From Pseudomonadota bacterium (GTDB lineage Bacteria > Desulfobacterota > Desulfovibrionia > Desulfovibrionales > Desulfovibrionaceae), in assembly GCA_023419375.1 (NCBI GenBank), contig JAEZYD010000030.1:36255-100254 (forward strand): DNA of 64,000 nucleotides, written 5' to 3'. Below are positions 9,120 to 17,386 of this stretch, piece after piece (within the stretch, counting starts at the first letter, position 1; each line of letters opens with the position of its first letter). The position numbers were made by a program, and so were the translations under genes. The notes below the pieces were generated by a model. That model had not been told where the DNA came from, ran no database searches, and worked only from the letters and a program-made list of their open reading frames with translations.

Positions 9120-9571
9120 GACGTTCTACCTCGTAAAGCTCGATGAAGCTCTTGCGGCGTTGCCGCCGGTCAAATCCGTGAAGACAGGCGGGGCATGCTC
9201 AATCCACCCCCTGTTTTCCCGCGCATTGGCGAGCTGCCCAATAGCCGACCATGCCGAACCGAGGCCCACAGTGATGCGGGGTCGGGCGGCATGGCAGTTT
9301 GGAAAAAACTCGCGCTCTCGGCAGGCCGCAGGCCGCCGACACTGTTCAAACCCAACGGGCAAGCCGAAGGTCTGCAACGCGGGGGAAGCCTTTTCTCTAC
9401 GTTCTATATTGATGGATGGCAAGTGCGCAGGGCATTGGCCCAAGCCCGCCATACACCATCCCGCCTGTCATAACAGGATTAGTAGTCTTTGACATTTGGC
9501 AAGCTGTAGATATTCTTCTGCCAGACGGGGCTTTTCTGGGCCTCCGGGTATTCATCTATGGAGTTATCCAC
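9120..9571. other. Divergent intergenic region
   Basis: About 450 bases between the divergent dehydrogenase and membrane-protein genes. A minus-strand ORF at 9126-9452 has no ribosome binding site and no recognisable product, so I did not call it. The only signal seen is the plus-strand promoter at 9489-9516. No clear minus-strand promoter was found. Confidence 0.5.
9489..9516 (+). promoter_or_regulatory. Sigma-70-type promoter
   Basis: Perfect -35 TTGACA (9489-9494), a 16-base spacer, and -10 TATTCT (9511-9516). It lies 55 bases before the ATG at 9572. Confidence 0.55.
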
Positions 9572-10462
9572 ATGCTTATCTTAAGTTTACAGCCAATTAC
9601 GGATGTTTTTGACTGGCTGCACTCAGCCTGGGAGCGTGCAGCCACCCAGCGCCGCGTGGCCCTGTGCATCCTCTGGGTATATCTGCTCTCCCTGCTTGGC
9701 GTGGAACTCAAGCGCATGGGCATCCTGCCCCCGTGGCTGGCAGCGATTACGCCGCACAGCCATTTTTACGCCATCCATCTGGCCTTCACCCTGATTCTTG
9801 GGCTTGAGGTCATGAGCCTGATTCTGGCGATCCCCAGTTCCCTTTCGCAATCCATGGGCAAGCAGTTTGAGATACTTACCCTCATTTTGCTGCGCAACGC
9901 CTTTAAGGAACTGGCGCATCTGCCGGAGCCGGTCAGCGTGGTTGACGACCTGCTGCCGGTTATCAGCATTGCGGTTTCCGGGGCAGGGGCTCTGGCCGTG
10001 TATATGTGCCTTGGGCTATACAAGCGCATTGCACGGCAGCATCTGCATTTTATCGCCACGGCTGATCTGCGCATGCGCTACGTCATGAGCAAAAAAATGC
10101 TGGCACTTGCCCTGTTTATCATTTTTTTGTTCATAGGCTCCCGCGATTTCATGCATTTTGTGAAAACCGGCGAAGACCTCAAGTTCTTTGAAACTCTCTA
10201 CACGGTGCTGATTTTTGCAGATATCGCCATGGTGCTCATTGCACAGCGGTATATGCCCGCCTTTCACGCTGTGTTCCGTAATTCGGGCTTTGTCATAGGC
10301 ACCTTGCTCATGCGGCTGGCCCTTTCTGCAAGCCCCTTGTGGAGCCCCGCCATTGGCCTTTTTGCCGCGCTCTTTGTGCTGGCCGTGACCTGGGGCACCA
10401 ATTACTTCACGCCGCTGCGGCATCAGGGCTACTGTGTGCGTGAGGTGGAATCCACTGATTAG
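9572..10462 (+). CDS. Integral membrane protein of unknown function (296 aa)
   Basis: Several long hydrophobic stretches (about eight) alternate with short polar loops; the N-terminus contains a soluble Trp-rich stretch (FDWLHSAWERAATQRR). No catalytic or transport motif is recognised. The arrangement loosely resembles ion-channel or DUF-type membrane proteins, which is not enough for a name. ATG 9572 was chosen because GGAG (9560-9563) lies 8 bases upstream and a promoter lies at 9489-9516; the frame extends further upstream to 9416, but that extension would begin upstream of this promoter. Confidence 0.72.
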   Translation: MLILSLQPITDVFDWLHSAWERAATQRRVALCILWVYLLSLLGVELKRMGILPPWLAAITPHSHFYAIHLAFTLILGLEVMSLILAIPSSLSQSMGKQFEILTLILLRNAFKELAHLPEPVSVVDDLLPVISIAVSGAGALAVYMCLGLYKRIARQHLHFIATADLRMRYVMSKKMLALALFIIFLFIGSRDFMHFVKTGEDLKFFETLYTVLIFADIAMVLIAQRYMPAFHAVFRNSGFVIGTLLMRLALSASPLWSPAIGLFAALFVLAVTWGTNYFTPLRHQGYCVREVESTD

Positions 10463-10639
10463 AGTCTGCTTGCAGGGAAGTGCTGCACGGCGAAGCTGAT
10501 TCACAGTGCAGGCCTTTTTTGTGGCGCAGAATTGTTCTGGTCGCCTTGCAGCACTGGACAGCGCAGGCAATCATAACTGGCAACGTGCGCACCCCGGTTG
10601 GTCAAATTAAGGCCAAAGCTGCACCATGCAGGTAAATAG

Positions 10640-10673
10640 GAACCCCCGATCATCGAAAGATGATCGGGGGTTC
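10640..10673. terminator. Perfect 15-bp hairpin with GAAA loop, likely bidirectional terminator
   Basis: GAACCCCCGATCATC (10640-10654) pairs perfectly with 10659-10673 around GAAA, a GNRA tetraloop on the plus strand. The flanks are TTGCG (plus) and CTATTT (minus), so the T-tracts are poor. It lies between convergent units: the plus-strand membrane gene and the minus-strand broken paralogue. Confidence 0.55.
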
Positions 10674-10687
10674 TTGCGTGATCGGTT

Positions 10688-10855
10688 CTACACCAAAGGC
10701 GGGGCATAGCGCCTCCGGCCTGAACAACCATTCCTATATTTCCCGTCTTTCAGCCCAACAAAATATGTAAAAATCAGGATAACGATGATAGGTCAGTGCG
10801 CCCGCACCAAGCCAAAAAAAATTGCTTTAATTTCCTCGATTGTTGGGAATACCAT
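10688..10855 (-). pseudogene. Broken tandem paralogue of the 10877-11407 membrane protein
   Basis: The minus strand carries AGGGTTTTACATGG just before this start, nearly the same as AGGGTTTACATGG before the intact gene. The two translations align without gaps: MVFPTIEEIKAIFFGLVRAH versus MAFPTSAEIETGMLAGWKEY. Codon 21 is then TGA where the intact protein has Trp; after it the frame continues PIIVILIFTYF against PVFITLLFTYL, followed by GLKDGKY against a CRDDGYF segment. Similarity fades after about 45 codons and the frame ends at 10688. This is a duplicated gene killed by a Trp-to-stop change and truncated downstream. It starts only 21 bases after the intact gene's stop. Confidence 0.75.
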
Positions 10856-10876
10856 GTAAAACCCTAACCCCTTAAA

Positions 10877-11407
10877 CTATAAGACATGAGGCCCAAAAAT
10901 CCCGGTAACGCTCAAAAGGAGCCAGAGAAAAAAGAATGCGGGAATCAGCGCTGCAAGCAAAAAAAACACGCAAATGGGCACCTTGAACAATAAGGAAGTG
11001 CGGCCCTGCAACCTGAAAATGCACACATGCACCAGCAACAAACAGACAAACGAGAACGCAGCCCCCTGAACAGAAAGAATTACCGCACTGGCCGTACTGG
11101 GTGTCCAAGTATACAACGTTTCAAAGCCCATGAAAGCAGCGACCCACTGGGCACCTTCCGGCCACATTTCGTCTGCCCCGCTCAGAAGGAAGACGGTGAC
11201 ATAAAGCCAGACACTCTTTTGCAGTTTAAACAGTGGCAGAAAAATTATGACTCCAACTGCGCCAATTGTCTGAACAAAGTAACCATCGTCTCTGCAAAGC
11301 GCGAGCCATCCCAGATAGGTAAAGAGCAACGTGATGAAAACAGGCCAGTATTCTTTCCAGCCAGCCAGCATACCAGTTTCTATTTCCGCGCTTGTTGGGA
11401 ACGCCAT
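10877..11407 (-). CDS. Small membrane protein of unknown function (176 aa)
   Basis: Four to five hydrophobic segments (around residues 23-37, 48-60, 66-78, 100-130 and 140-170) in a protein with no recognised motif. GAGGG sits 5 bases before ATG 11407; the longer frame from 11437 uses TTG without support. Base composition is more AT-rich than the flanking core genes, and the gene is accompanied by a decayed tandem copy, so this locus may be a horizontally acquired or fast-evolving pair. The product may act at the inner membrane; nothing more can be said. Confidence 0.65.
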   Translation of the reverse strand: MAFPTSAEIETGMLAGWKEYWPVFITLLFTYLGWLALCRDDGYFVQTIGAVGVIIFLPLFKLQKSVWLYVTVFLLSGADEMWPEGAQWVAAFMGFETLYTWTPSTASAVILSVQGAAFSFVCLLLVHVCIFRLQGRTSLLFKVPICVFFLLAALIPAFFFLWLLLSVTGIFGPHVL

Positions 11408-11766
11408 GTAAACCCTCAATAAGATAGCGACCTGCAACTGCCAGTACTGCTTTGCTGAAGTTCTCCAGCAGGCTCAAAAATACGAAACCAGGGAAAAACC
11501 GCTTGTGTTGCCCTAAAAGGCAGAAACCACTTCCAGCAGCAACAGGCTAAATCCCTTGGATAAAGGTACGTTACGGCCTTGTGTATGGCAATAAAATATC
11601 CATTTCTGCATAATCTGCAAGCCATGGCAAAGCCCCGGTCATCTACTGAACAATCCCAGAAAAGGTTCGGCCAGCTTTCCCCGGTAGAATACTGGGGAAA
11701 GCTGGCCGTTTAATCATCGCCATTGGGGCGTTTTAACTGGCTGTTGGAAGGGGAGAGCAGCCGGGT
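11408..11766. other. AT-richer intergenic region
   Basis: About 360 bases between cydB and the small membrane protein gene. Apart from the cyd terminator at 11669-11707 I see no gene or clear promoter. Confidence 0.5.
11669..11707 (-). terminator. Terminator of the cydAB operon
   Basis: GGCCAGCTTTCCCC (11669-11682) and its exact complement at 11694-11707 form a 14-bp stem with an 11-base loop, about 60 bases past the cydB stop. On the minus strand it is followed by GAACCTTTTC. Confidence 0.75.
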
Positions 11767-12792
11767 TTAGTAAGCGTGCTCGTCCTTGAGGTCATCGTGT
11801 GTCACAGGGGCGGAGAAGGTCTTGTACAGCCAGAACTGGTACGCAAGCACGATGGGCACCATGACCAGGGCCACGCCCAGCATGATCTTGAGCGTCAGCT
11901 GGCTCGAAGCGCCGTTAAAGGCCGTGACCGTGGCGGCAGGATCAATGGAAGATATGATCATGCCGGGGAACATGCCCGCAACGCCAAAGAAGGTAACGCC
12001 AAGAATGAACACGGCGCTGCACGCCCAGGCCAGCCACAGCTTGCCCGCACCCAGCATGACGCGCGCGCCCACAAGGCCCGCCAGCGCCAGCAAGGGCAAC
12101 ACAAACAGAACAGGCATGGCCAGAAAGTTTGCATACAGCTTGGTGTACATGGCGGTGAGAACCAGAAAGACCACCAGCAGCAACAGCATGACAGGCCACA
12201 GGAAGGTGGCCGATGCCACTGCGCGGGTTTGCAGGCTGCCTGTGCTCTTGATGGCCAGCCACAGGGAGCCGTGCAGCAGGAACATGCACAAAAAGAACAC
12301 GCCGCCCGCAAGGCCGTAAATGTTCAGCAGGCCAAGCAGGTTGCCGTGGTACACGCCCTTGACGTCAATGGGAATGCCCATGAACAGGTTGGCGAAAGCC
12401 ACGCCAAGCAGCACGCAGGGGATCAGGTTGGCAAGAAAATGCACTCCGTCCCACAGGGCGCGCCAGCTGTCGTGTTCCACCTTGTTGCGGAACTCGAAAG
12501 AAACTGCCCGGAAAATAAGGGCGAACAGCAGCAGAAGCAGCGGGGCGTACAGCGCGCTGAACATGACCGCATAGGCCTTGGGAAAAGCCGCAAAGGTCAC
12601 GCCGCCAGCGGAAATAAGCCACACTTCGTTGCCGTCCCAGAAGGGACCGGCAGCATTGTACATGATGCGGCGCTCAGACTCGTTTTTGCCCAAGAAGGGC
12701 AGCAACGCGCCAAGGCCCAGATCAAAACCGTCCAGAATAAAGTACACGGCCCACAACAATGCCCACAGCACAAACCAGATGGTTTCCAACAT
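11767..12792 (-). CDS. cydB: Cytochrome bd ubiquinol oxidase subunit II
   Basis: A 341-residue polytopic protein with the CydB opening LETIWFVLWALLWAVYFILDGFD-like helix and the motifs GFDLGLGALLPFLG and NAAGPFWDGNEVWLISAGG, both diagnostic of the family. It is the second subunit of the quinol:oxygen oxidoreductase that reduces O2 to water in the cytoplasmic membrane. The ribosome binding site AGGAGG lies inside the end of cydA, and only 2 bases separate the two genes, so translation is coupled. A strong hairpin follows the stop. In a sulfate reducer this enzyme serves oxygen defence or micro-oxic respiration. Confidence 0.96.
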   Translation of the reverse strand: MLETIWFVLWALLWAVYFILDGFDLGLGALLPFLGKNESERRIMYNAAGPFWDGNEVWLISAGGVTFAAFPKAYAVMFSALYAPLLLLLFALIFRAVSFEFRNKVEHDSWRALWDGVHFLANLIPCVLLGVAFANLFMGIPIDVKGVYHGNLLGLLNIYGLAGGVFFLCMFLLHGSLWLAIKSTGSLQTRAVASATFLWPVMLLLLVVFLVLTAMYTKLYANFLAMPVLFVLPLLALAGLVGARVMLGAGKLWLAWACSAVFILGVTFFGVAGMFPGMIISSIDPAATVTAFNGASSQLTLKIMLGVALVMVPIVLAYQFWLYKTFSAPVTHDDLKDEHAY

Positions 12793-12794
12793 GG

Positions 12795-14111
12795 CTATAC
12801 CTCCTGGGCGTCAGGGCCCTTGATGGCGTATTTACGCAGCAAGTAAATGTCCAGAAGGCCAAGCAGGGAATACACCACTATGAACGCACCCAGCGAAATG
12901 GCGACATTCTCGGCTGGAACTGGCGAAACCGCGTCGGAAGTGCGCATGAGACCATAAACAATCCAGGGCTGGCGGCCAATTTCGGCCACTGCCCAACCCA
13001 GCATGATGGCAACGTAGGGCAGGGGGATGTTCCATACCAGCGCCTTGAGCAGCAGGGGGCAGGGTTCGTCCTTTTTACGTTGCAAAAAGGCGCCCACGGC
13101 CAGCAGCACAAAGATGCCAGCCATGGCGATCATGCCACGGAAGCTCAGGAAGGTAGGCATGACCGGGGGGCGGTCTTCCTTGGCAAAGTCCTTGAGGCCC
13201 TTCACTTCGGCGTTGGTGTCGCCGTAGGCAATCCAGCTCAGCAGGCCGGGAATGCCGATGGCCTGAACCTTGTTGCCTTCATTGGCTTCGTCAGGCCATG
13301 CCAGCAGGTAGAATGGCACGTTGCGCCCGGTTTCCCAGTGGGATTCCAGCGCGGCCAGCTTGGCAGGCTGCACCTGGGCCACAGTCTTGCCCTGCTGGTC
13401 GCCCGAAAGGCCCAGCAGCAAAACGAGAATCAGGGTGAAAGGCGCGGCCATCTTGAAGGAGGCCCTGAAAAAGTCCACCTGGCTCTTGCGCAGCAAATGC
13501 CAGGCCGAAACACCCAGCACAAAAAAGCCGCCCAGCGCCCACGATGCCAGCACCGTATGCGCGTACATGCCCCAGGCGTAGCCATTGGTCACCACCTGCC
13601 AGAAGTTGGCAAGCTCAGCGCGCCCGACGGTCTCATTGATGGTATAGCCCACCGGGTGCTGCATAAAGCCGTTGGCAAGAATAATCCACAGGGCGGAAAG
13701 GTTGCCCGCAAATGCCACAATGTAAATTGAGGCAAGATGCATTTTTTTGCCAACGCGGTTCCAGCCGAAGTGCCACACCGCAAGGAACGTGGATTCCAGA
13801 AAAAAGGCCACCGTGGCTTCAATAGCCAGCAGGGAGCCGAAAATATCGCCCACGTATTCCGAGTAGCGGGACCAGTTGGTGCCGAACTGGAACTCAAGCG
13901 TGATGCCCGTCACCACGCCCAGGGTAAAGTTGATGAGAAAAAGTTTTCCCCAAAATTTGGCTTGTTTTTTCCAGAATTCGTCACCGGTACGCACATAGCG
14001 GGTTTCCATCCAGGCGAGAATGACGGAAAGACCGAGCGTAAGCGGTACGAATATGAAATGGAAAAAAACGGCCACAGCGAATTGCAAACGCGAAAGCATT
14101 ACAACGTCCAT
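12795..14111 (-). CDS. cydA: Cytochrome bd ubiquinol oxidase subunit I
   Basis: A 438-residue haem-bearing subunit. Visible landmarks are the N-terminal LSRLQFAVAVFFHFIFVPLT with the haem b595 His, the GRxxW-type FQFGTNWSRYSEYVGD motif, the haem b558 His in YAHTVLASW, and the b558 Met region in VMPTFLSFRGM. The periplasmic Q loop is short, as in the CIO-type (cyanide-insensitive) branch, and lacks the long insertion of E. coli CydA. AAGGAGGG lies 6 bases before ATG 14111; the longer frame to 14168 runs through the likely promoter and is rejected. It is the first gene of the operon with cydB. Confidence 0.96.
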   Translation of the reverse strand: MDVVMLSRLQFAVAVFFHFIFVPLTLGLSVILAWMETRYVRTGDEFWKKQAKFWGKLFLINFTLGVVTGITLEFQFGTNWSRYSEYVGDIFGSLLAIEATVAFFLESTFLAVWHFGWNRVGKKMHLASIYIVAFAGNLSALWIILANGFMQHPVGYTINETVGRAELANFWQVVTNGYAWGMYAHTVLASWALGGFFVLGVSAWHLLRKSQVDFFRASFKMAAPFTLILVLLLGLSGDQQGKTVAQVQPAKLAALESHWETGRNVPFYLLAWPDEANEGNKVQAIGIPGLLSWIAYGDTNAEVKGLKDFAKEDRPPVMPTFLSFRGMIAMAGIFVLLAVGAFLQRKKDEPCPLLLKALVWNIPLPYVAIMLGWAVAEIGRQPWIVYGLMRTSDAVSPVPAENVAISLGAFIVVYSLLGLLDIYLLRKYAIKGPDAQEV

Positions 14112-14421
14112 GTAGGCCCTCCTTGAATATCCTTCAGGCGAGATAGCTTTTTTCCCATCAAATGGCAAGTAGTTACGAATATCATTTTGCCCGTAAGAGC
14201 ATGAATTCTGCGGGCTTGATGTTTTATCCCCCTTTTATATGAAGTATTGGATTGGAAGCGCCGTGCGCGCCTGCCTGCCAGTTTTACTGGGTGGAGGACG
14301 CGCGACTTTCTCTGCGTTGCCGCCAGCCGCGCAGAAAAATGCCGTAAAATTTAGCAAATCCCCCTTGAAATTTCAGCGGGGGATATTATTTTCAACTATA
14401 TCTTTTTTCAGGAGGTTTGTC
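14112..14421. other. Divergent cydA/htpG intergenic region
   Basis: About 310 bases. It contains a possible cydA promoter at 14140-14168. I looked for a CIRCE element (TTAGCACTC-N9-GAGTGCTAA) before htpG and did not find one; a CTTGAAA at 14363-14369 could be part of a heat-shock -35, but no matching -10 is evident. Confidence 0.45.
14140..14168 (-). promoter_or_regulatory. Possible cydA promoter
   Basis: On the minus strand TTGCCA (14163-14168) and TATCTC (14140-14145) are 17 bases apart, 28 bases before the cydA ATG. The -10 matches only 3 of 6 positions. Confidence 0.3.
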
Positions 14422-16398
14422 ATGGCAGAGGCTGGTAAGAATTCCCGCCAATTCCGCGCTGAGGTGCGCAAAGTCCTGCATATCCTCACCAATTCGCTCT
14501 ATACAAATCGCGAAATTTTTTTGAGGGAACTTGTTTCCAACGCCTCGGACGCGTTGGATAAATTGCGTTATCGCATGAACCGGGGCGAAAGCCCACGTCT
14601 TGCAGATATTCCCCTTGAAATCCGCATCAGCCTGGACAAGGACGCCAAGGTTCTGACCATTGCCGATACCGGCGTTGGCATGACCGCAGAAGAACTGGCT
14701 GAAAACCTAGGCACCATTGCCAGATCCGGCTCCGAGCAGTTCCTGGCCGATATTGCGGCTGAAAATGCCGCCAGCGGCAGCAACGCGGCAAAGCCCGAAG
14801 ACGGAGAGGAGGGCGAAACCTCCGGTCCTGCGGATGCCGCCAATATTATCGGCCGTTTTGGCGTGGGCTTTTATTCCGTCTTTATGGTTGCCAGCAAGGT
14901 GGAAGTTACCTCGCGTCCGGCTTTTGGCGATGCTGCCGAAGCCAGCGTGTGGGTCAGCGACGGGCTTGGCACCTTTACCGTTGAACCCGCAACCGGGGAT
15001 GAACCCGCGCGCGGCACGGTCATCAAGGCATGGCTCAAGGACGATGCCGCCGAATTTGCGGAGAAGTTCCGCGTTGAGTCGGTTATCCGCAAGCACTCGG
15101 CCTTTGTTCCCTTCCCAGTCCTCGTGGACGGCGAGCGGGTCAACACCCAGCCCGCCCTGTGGCGCGAGCCCAAGTTTTCGGTCACCAAGGAACAGTACGA
15201 CTCCTTTTACAAAGCCCTGACCTATGACGCCAAGGAGCCGCTGGACACACTGCACCTTTCTGTGGATGCGCCTGTGCAGTTTAACGCCCTGCTGTTCACG
15301 CCCGATTCGGCGCAGGATTTCTTTGGTGCCGATCGCGAATTCTGGGGGCTTGATCTTTATGCCCGCCGCGTGCTCATCCAGCATCGCAACAAAGAGCTGG
15401 TGCCTGAATATCTGGCCTTCCTCAAAGGCGTGGTCGATACGGAAGACCTGCCCCTGAACATCTCGCGCGAGACGCTTCAGGAAAACGTGGTGCTGCGCAA
15501 GATCAATCAGGTGCTGGTCAAACAGACCCTGGGCCATCTTGAAAAGCTGGCAAAGGACGATGCGGAAAAATACAGCCGCTTCTGGAAGCTGCACGGCAAG
15601 GTTTTCAAACTGGGTTACCACGACTACGCCAATCGTGAACGCATCAGCGCCTTGCTGCGTTTCAATTCTTCGTCCCTCGCTGATGCGGAGGCGCTCACCA
15701 GCCTTGATGAATACATGGCCCGCGCTCCGGAAGGGCAAAAGACCATCTGGTATGTGGCTGCGCCCAACCGCGAGGCCGCCCGCCTCAATCCGCACATGGA
15801 GCGCTTCCGCCGCAAGGGCATTGAAGTGCTGTGGCTGTATGAGCCTGTGGACGAATTTGTCATGGACGGCCTTGCCAAGTACAAGGACTGGGAATTCAAG
15901 TCGGTGGAAACAGCGGCGGACGATGCCCTGAAAGACTTTGCAGACAAGGAGCAGCCGGAACACGAAGCTGCCGCGCCGCTCTCTGACGATGATTCGGCAA
16001 GCTTTGACGCTCTGCTTGCCAAGATGAAGGAAATCCTGGGCGACAAAGTAACGGACGTGCGTGTTTCGCACCGTCTGGCAGACAGCCCCGCAGTGCTGGT
16101 TTCGCCAGATGGCGGCTTGTCGTCCTCCATGGAAAAACTGCTCAAGGTCATGCAGAAGGATGACTCCATCCCTGTGAAGGTGCTGGAGGTCAACCGCGAT
16201 CATCCTCTGCTGCGCAGTATGCTGCGCATGTTCAAGGCTGACGCGGACGACAGGATTCTGGCCGACATGACGGGCTGCCTGTTTGACTCCAGCCTGCTGC
16301 TGGACGGCTATCTCAAGGATCCTCAGGCATTGGCGGCCCGCACGGGCAAGCTGCTTGAAGAGGCTGCCGCCTGGTACACGGAAGTACGCAAGATATAG
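14422..16398 (+). CDS. htpG: Chaperone HtpG (Hsp90 family)
   Basis: A 658-residue ATP-dependent chaperone. The N-terminal GHKL ATPase domain shows [18 protein letters not shown] with the Mg/ATP-binding Asn, IADTGVGMT, and [14 protein letters not shown]. The middle domain includes [18 protein letters not shown], and the C-terminal dimerisation domain extends to [19 protein letters not shown] (14411-14415) lies 6 bases before ATG 14422; the in-frame ATG at 14239 would add 61 residues absent from the family. A low-complexity Ala/Asn/Gly insert near residues 108-135 lies within the N-domain lid area. Two hairpins follow the stop. Confidence 0.97.
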
Positions 16399-16406
16399 TT
16401 CTGGCC

Positions 16407-16427
16407 GGGATGCCGCAAAGGCATCCC
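16407..16427 (+). terminator. Hairpin after htpG
   Basis: GGGATGCC (16407-16414) and GGCATCCC (16420-16427) with a GCAAA loop. No T-tract follows; the main terminator is the next hairpin. Confidence 0.4.
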
Positions 16428-16442
16428 CGTCAGTGAAATAGA

Positions 16443-16482
16443 GAAACGGCCCTTGTGTATGTTCACAGGGGCCGTTTCTTTT
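16443..16482. terminator. Terminator between convergent htpG and motB
   Basis: A 15-bp stem (16443-16457 with 16464-16478, one G-T pair) closes a 6-base loop. TTCTTTTGC follows on the plus strand. It separates the convergent genes and could serve both. Confidence 0.8.
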
Positions 16483-16505
16483 GCAATTTTCTGGCGAATG
16501 TGGGT

Positions 16506-17216
16506 TTAGTACACCACACTGTAGGACATGACCTCTGGGCGGTGGAAGAAAAATTCCACCCGTCGGTTCATGGCGCGGCTCTGTTCGTCAATGCCGGGCT
16601 TGAGGGGGCGCGTGTCGCCGTAACTCACGGCGCGCATGCGCGTGGGTTTGATGCCCTTCTCGGCAAGATAATGCACCATGGCCGATGCGCGCGCGCCGGA
16701 AAGTTCCCAGGCGGAGGCAAATGGCGGTCTGGCCTCGGTGGAGTCAGCGTGCCCGCGCACCACAAGGTAAAGATTGTATTCGTTCATGAGTTTCAGCACC
16801 GCTTCCAGCACCTTGGTGCCTTCGGGCAGCAGGTCAACGCCGCCGGGGCGGAACATGACGTCCGAATTGACGCGCAACTGTACGCCCACGTCATCCGCGC
16901 TGATGCCCGAGGAGTTTTGCGGCACGGCATCTGCCATGAGCATCTGCTTGATTTTTTGCGCGATGGCATAGTGCGACTTTTCAACTTCGTTGATTTTGAG
17001 GTCGCGCGCGTCAATTTTATCCGTGTTCTGGATGAACGGATTGTTTGATATGGGGGATGTGGAGCTGGAGTCAAAATTGCGCTCGCCGCTGAAGTACGCG
17101 GCAAGGCCCGCCTTGGTGTCGGGCGGCACCATGCTGAGGATCCACAACAGAAGGAAGAAGGCCATCATGGCCGTAACAAAGTCGGCATACGCCACTTTCC
17201 ATGCGCCGCCGCCCAT
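16506..17216 (-). CDS. motB: Flagellar motor stator protein MotB
   Basis: A 236-residue stator protein. A very short cytoplasmic N-terminus leads into WKVAYADFVTAMMAFFLLLW, where the Asp (residue 12) is the proton-binding residue of MotB. After a plug/linker region, the C-terminal OmpA-like peptidoglycan-binding domain shows VRGHADST and the SGARASAMVHYLAEKGI-type motif. AAGGAG is 8 bases before the ATG. The upstream bases in this frame also encode an Arg/Lys-rich stretch (RRRKP), but they contain no ATG, GTG or TTG before a TGA, so 17216 stands. motA lies 170 bases upstream in the same direction. Confidence 0.93.
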   Translation of the reverse strand: MGGGAWKVAYADFVTAMMAFFLLLWILSMVPPDTKAGLAAYFSGERNFDSSSTSPISNNPFIQNTDKIDARDLKINEVEKSHYAIAQKIKQMLMADAVPQNSSGISADDVGVQLRVNSDVMFRPGGVDLLPEGTKVLEAVLKLMNEYNLYLVVRGHADSTEARPPFASAWELSGARASAMVHYLAEKGIKPTRMRAVSYGDTRPLKPGIDEQSRAMNRRVEFFFHRPEVMSYSVVY

Positions 17217-17360
17217 AGGCTTTCTCCTTCGTAGTATTCTGCGCCGGGCCTCGCGCTTTTGCAGACGGCATAAAAATCAGCCGTCCGCGCCCTTGATGCA
17301 CAAACCATAGCAGGTTTTTACAGAAGGGCAAAATATCTGCGCCCGCACTCCCCGATCAGG

Positions 17361-17383
17361 GGGGCAGCCAGCCCGTCTGCCCC
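17361..17383 (-). terminator. Weak hairpin between motA and motB
   Basis: GGGGCAG (17361-17367) and CTGCCCC (17377-17383) can pair just after the motA stop. There is no T-tract, so it is more likely to tune motA/motB ratio or RNA stability than to stop transcription. Confidence 0.25.
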
Positions 17384-17386
17384 GGC

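Noticed and set aside
5556..9146. A 1196-residue open frame on the plus strand
   Set aside because: It is antisense to the FAD/Fe-S dehydrogenase, is rich in His, Gly and Ala, and has no family motif; it is the shadow of a GC-rich codon pattern.
9126..9452. A 108-residue minus-strand frame in the 9.1-9.6 kb gap
   Set aside because: No ribosome binding site, no homology pattern, unlikely composition.
10793..10795. TGA as a selenocysteine codon in the broken paralogue
   Set aside because: The intact copy has Trp at the aligned position and the frame decays soon afterwards, so a nonsense mutation is simpler.
14112..14421. CIRCE heat-shock operator before htpG
   Set aside because: No TTAGCACTC/GAGTGCTAA pair is present.
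14707..16203. A 498-residue minus-strand frame
   Set aside because: Antisense to htpG, which is certain.
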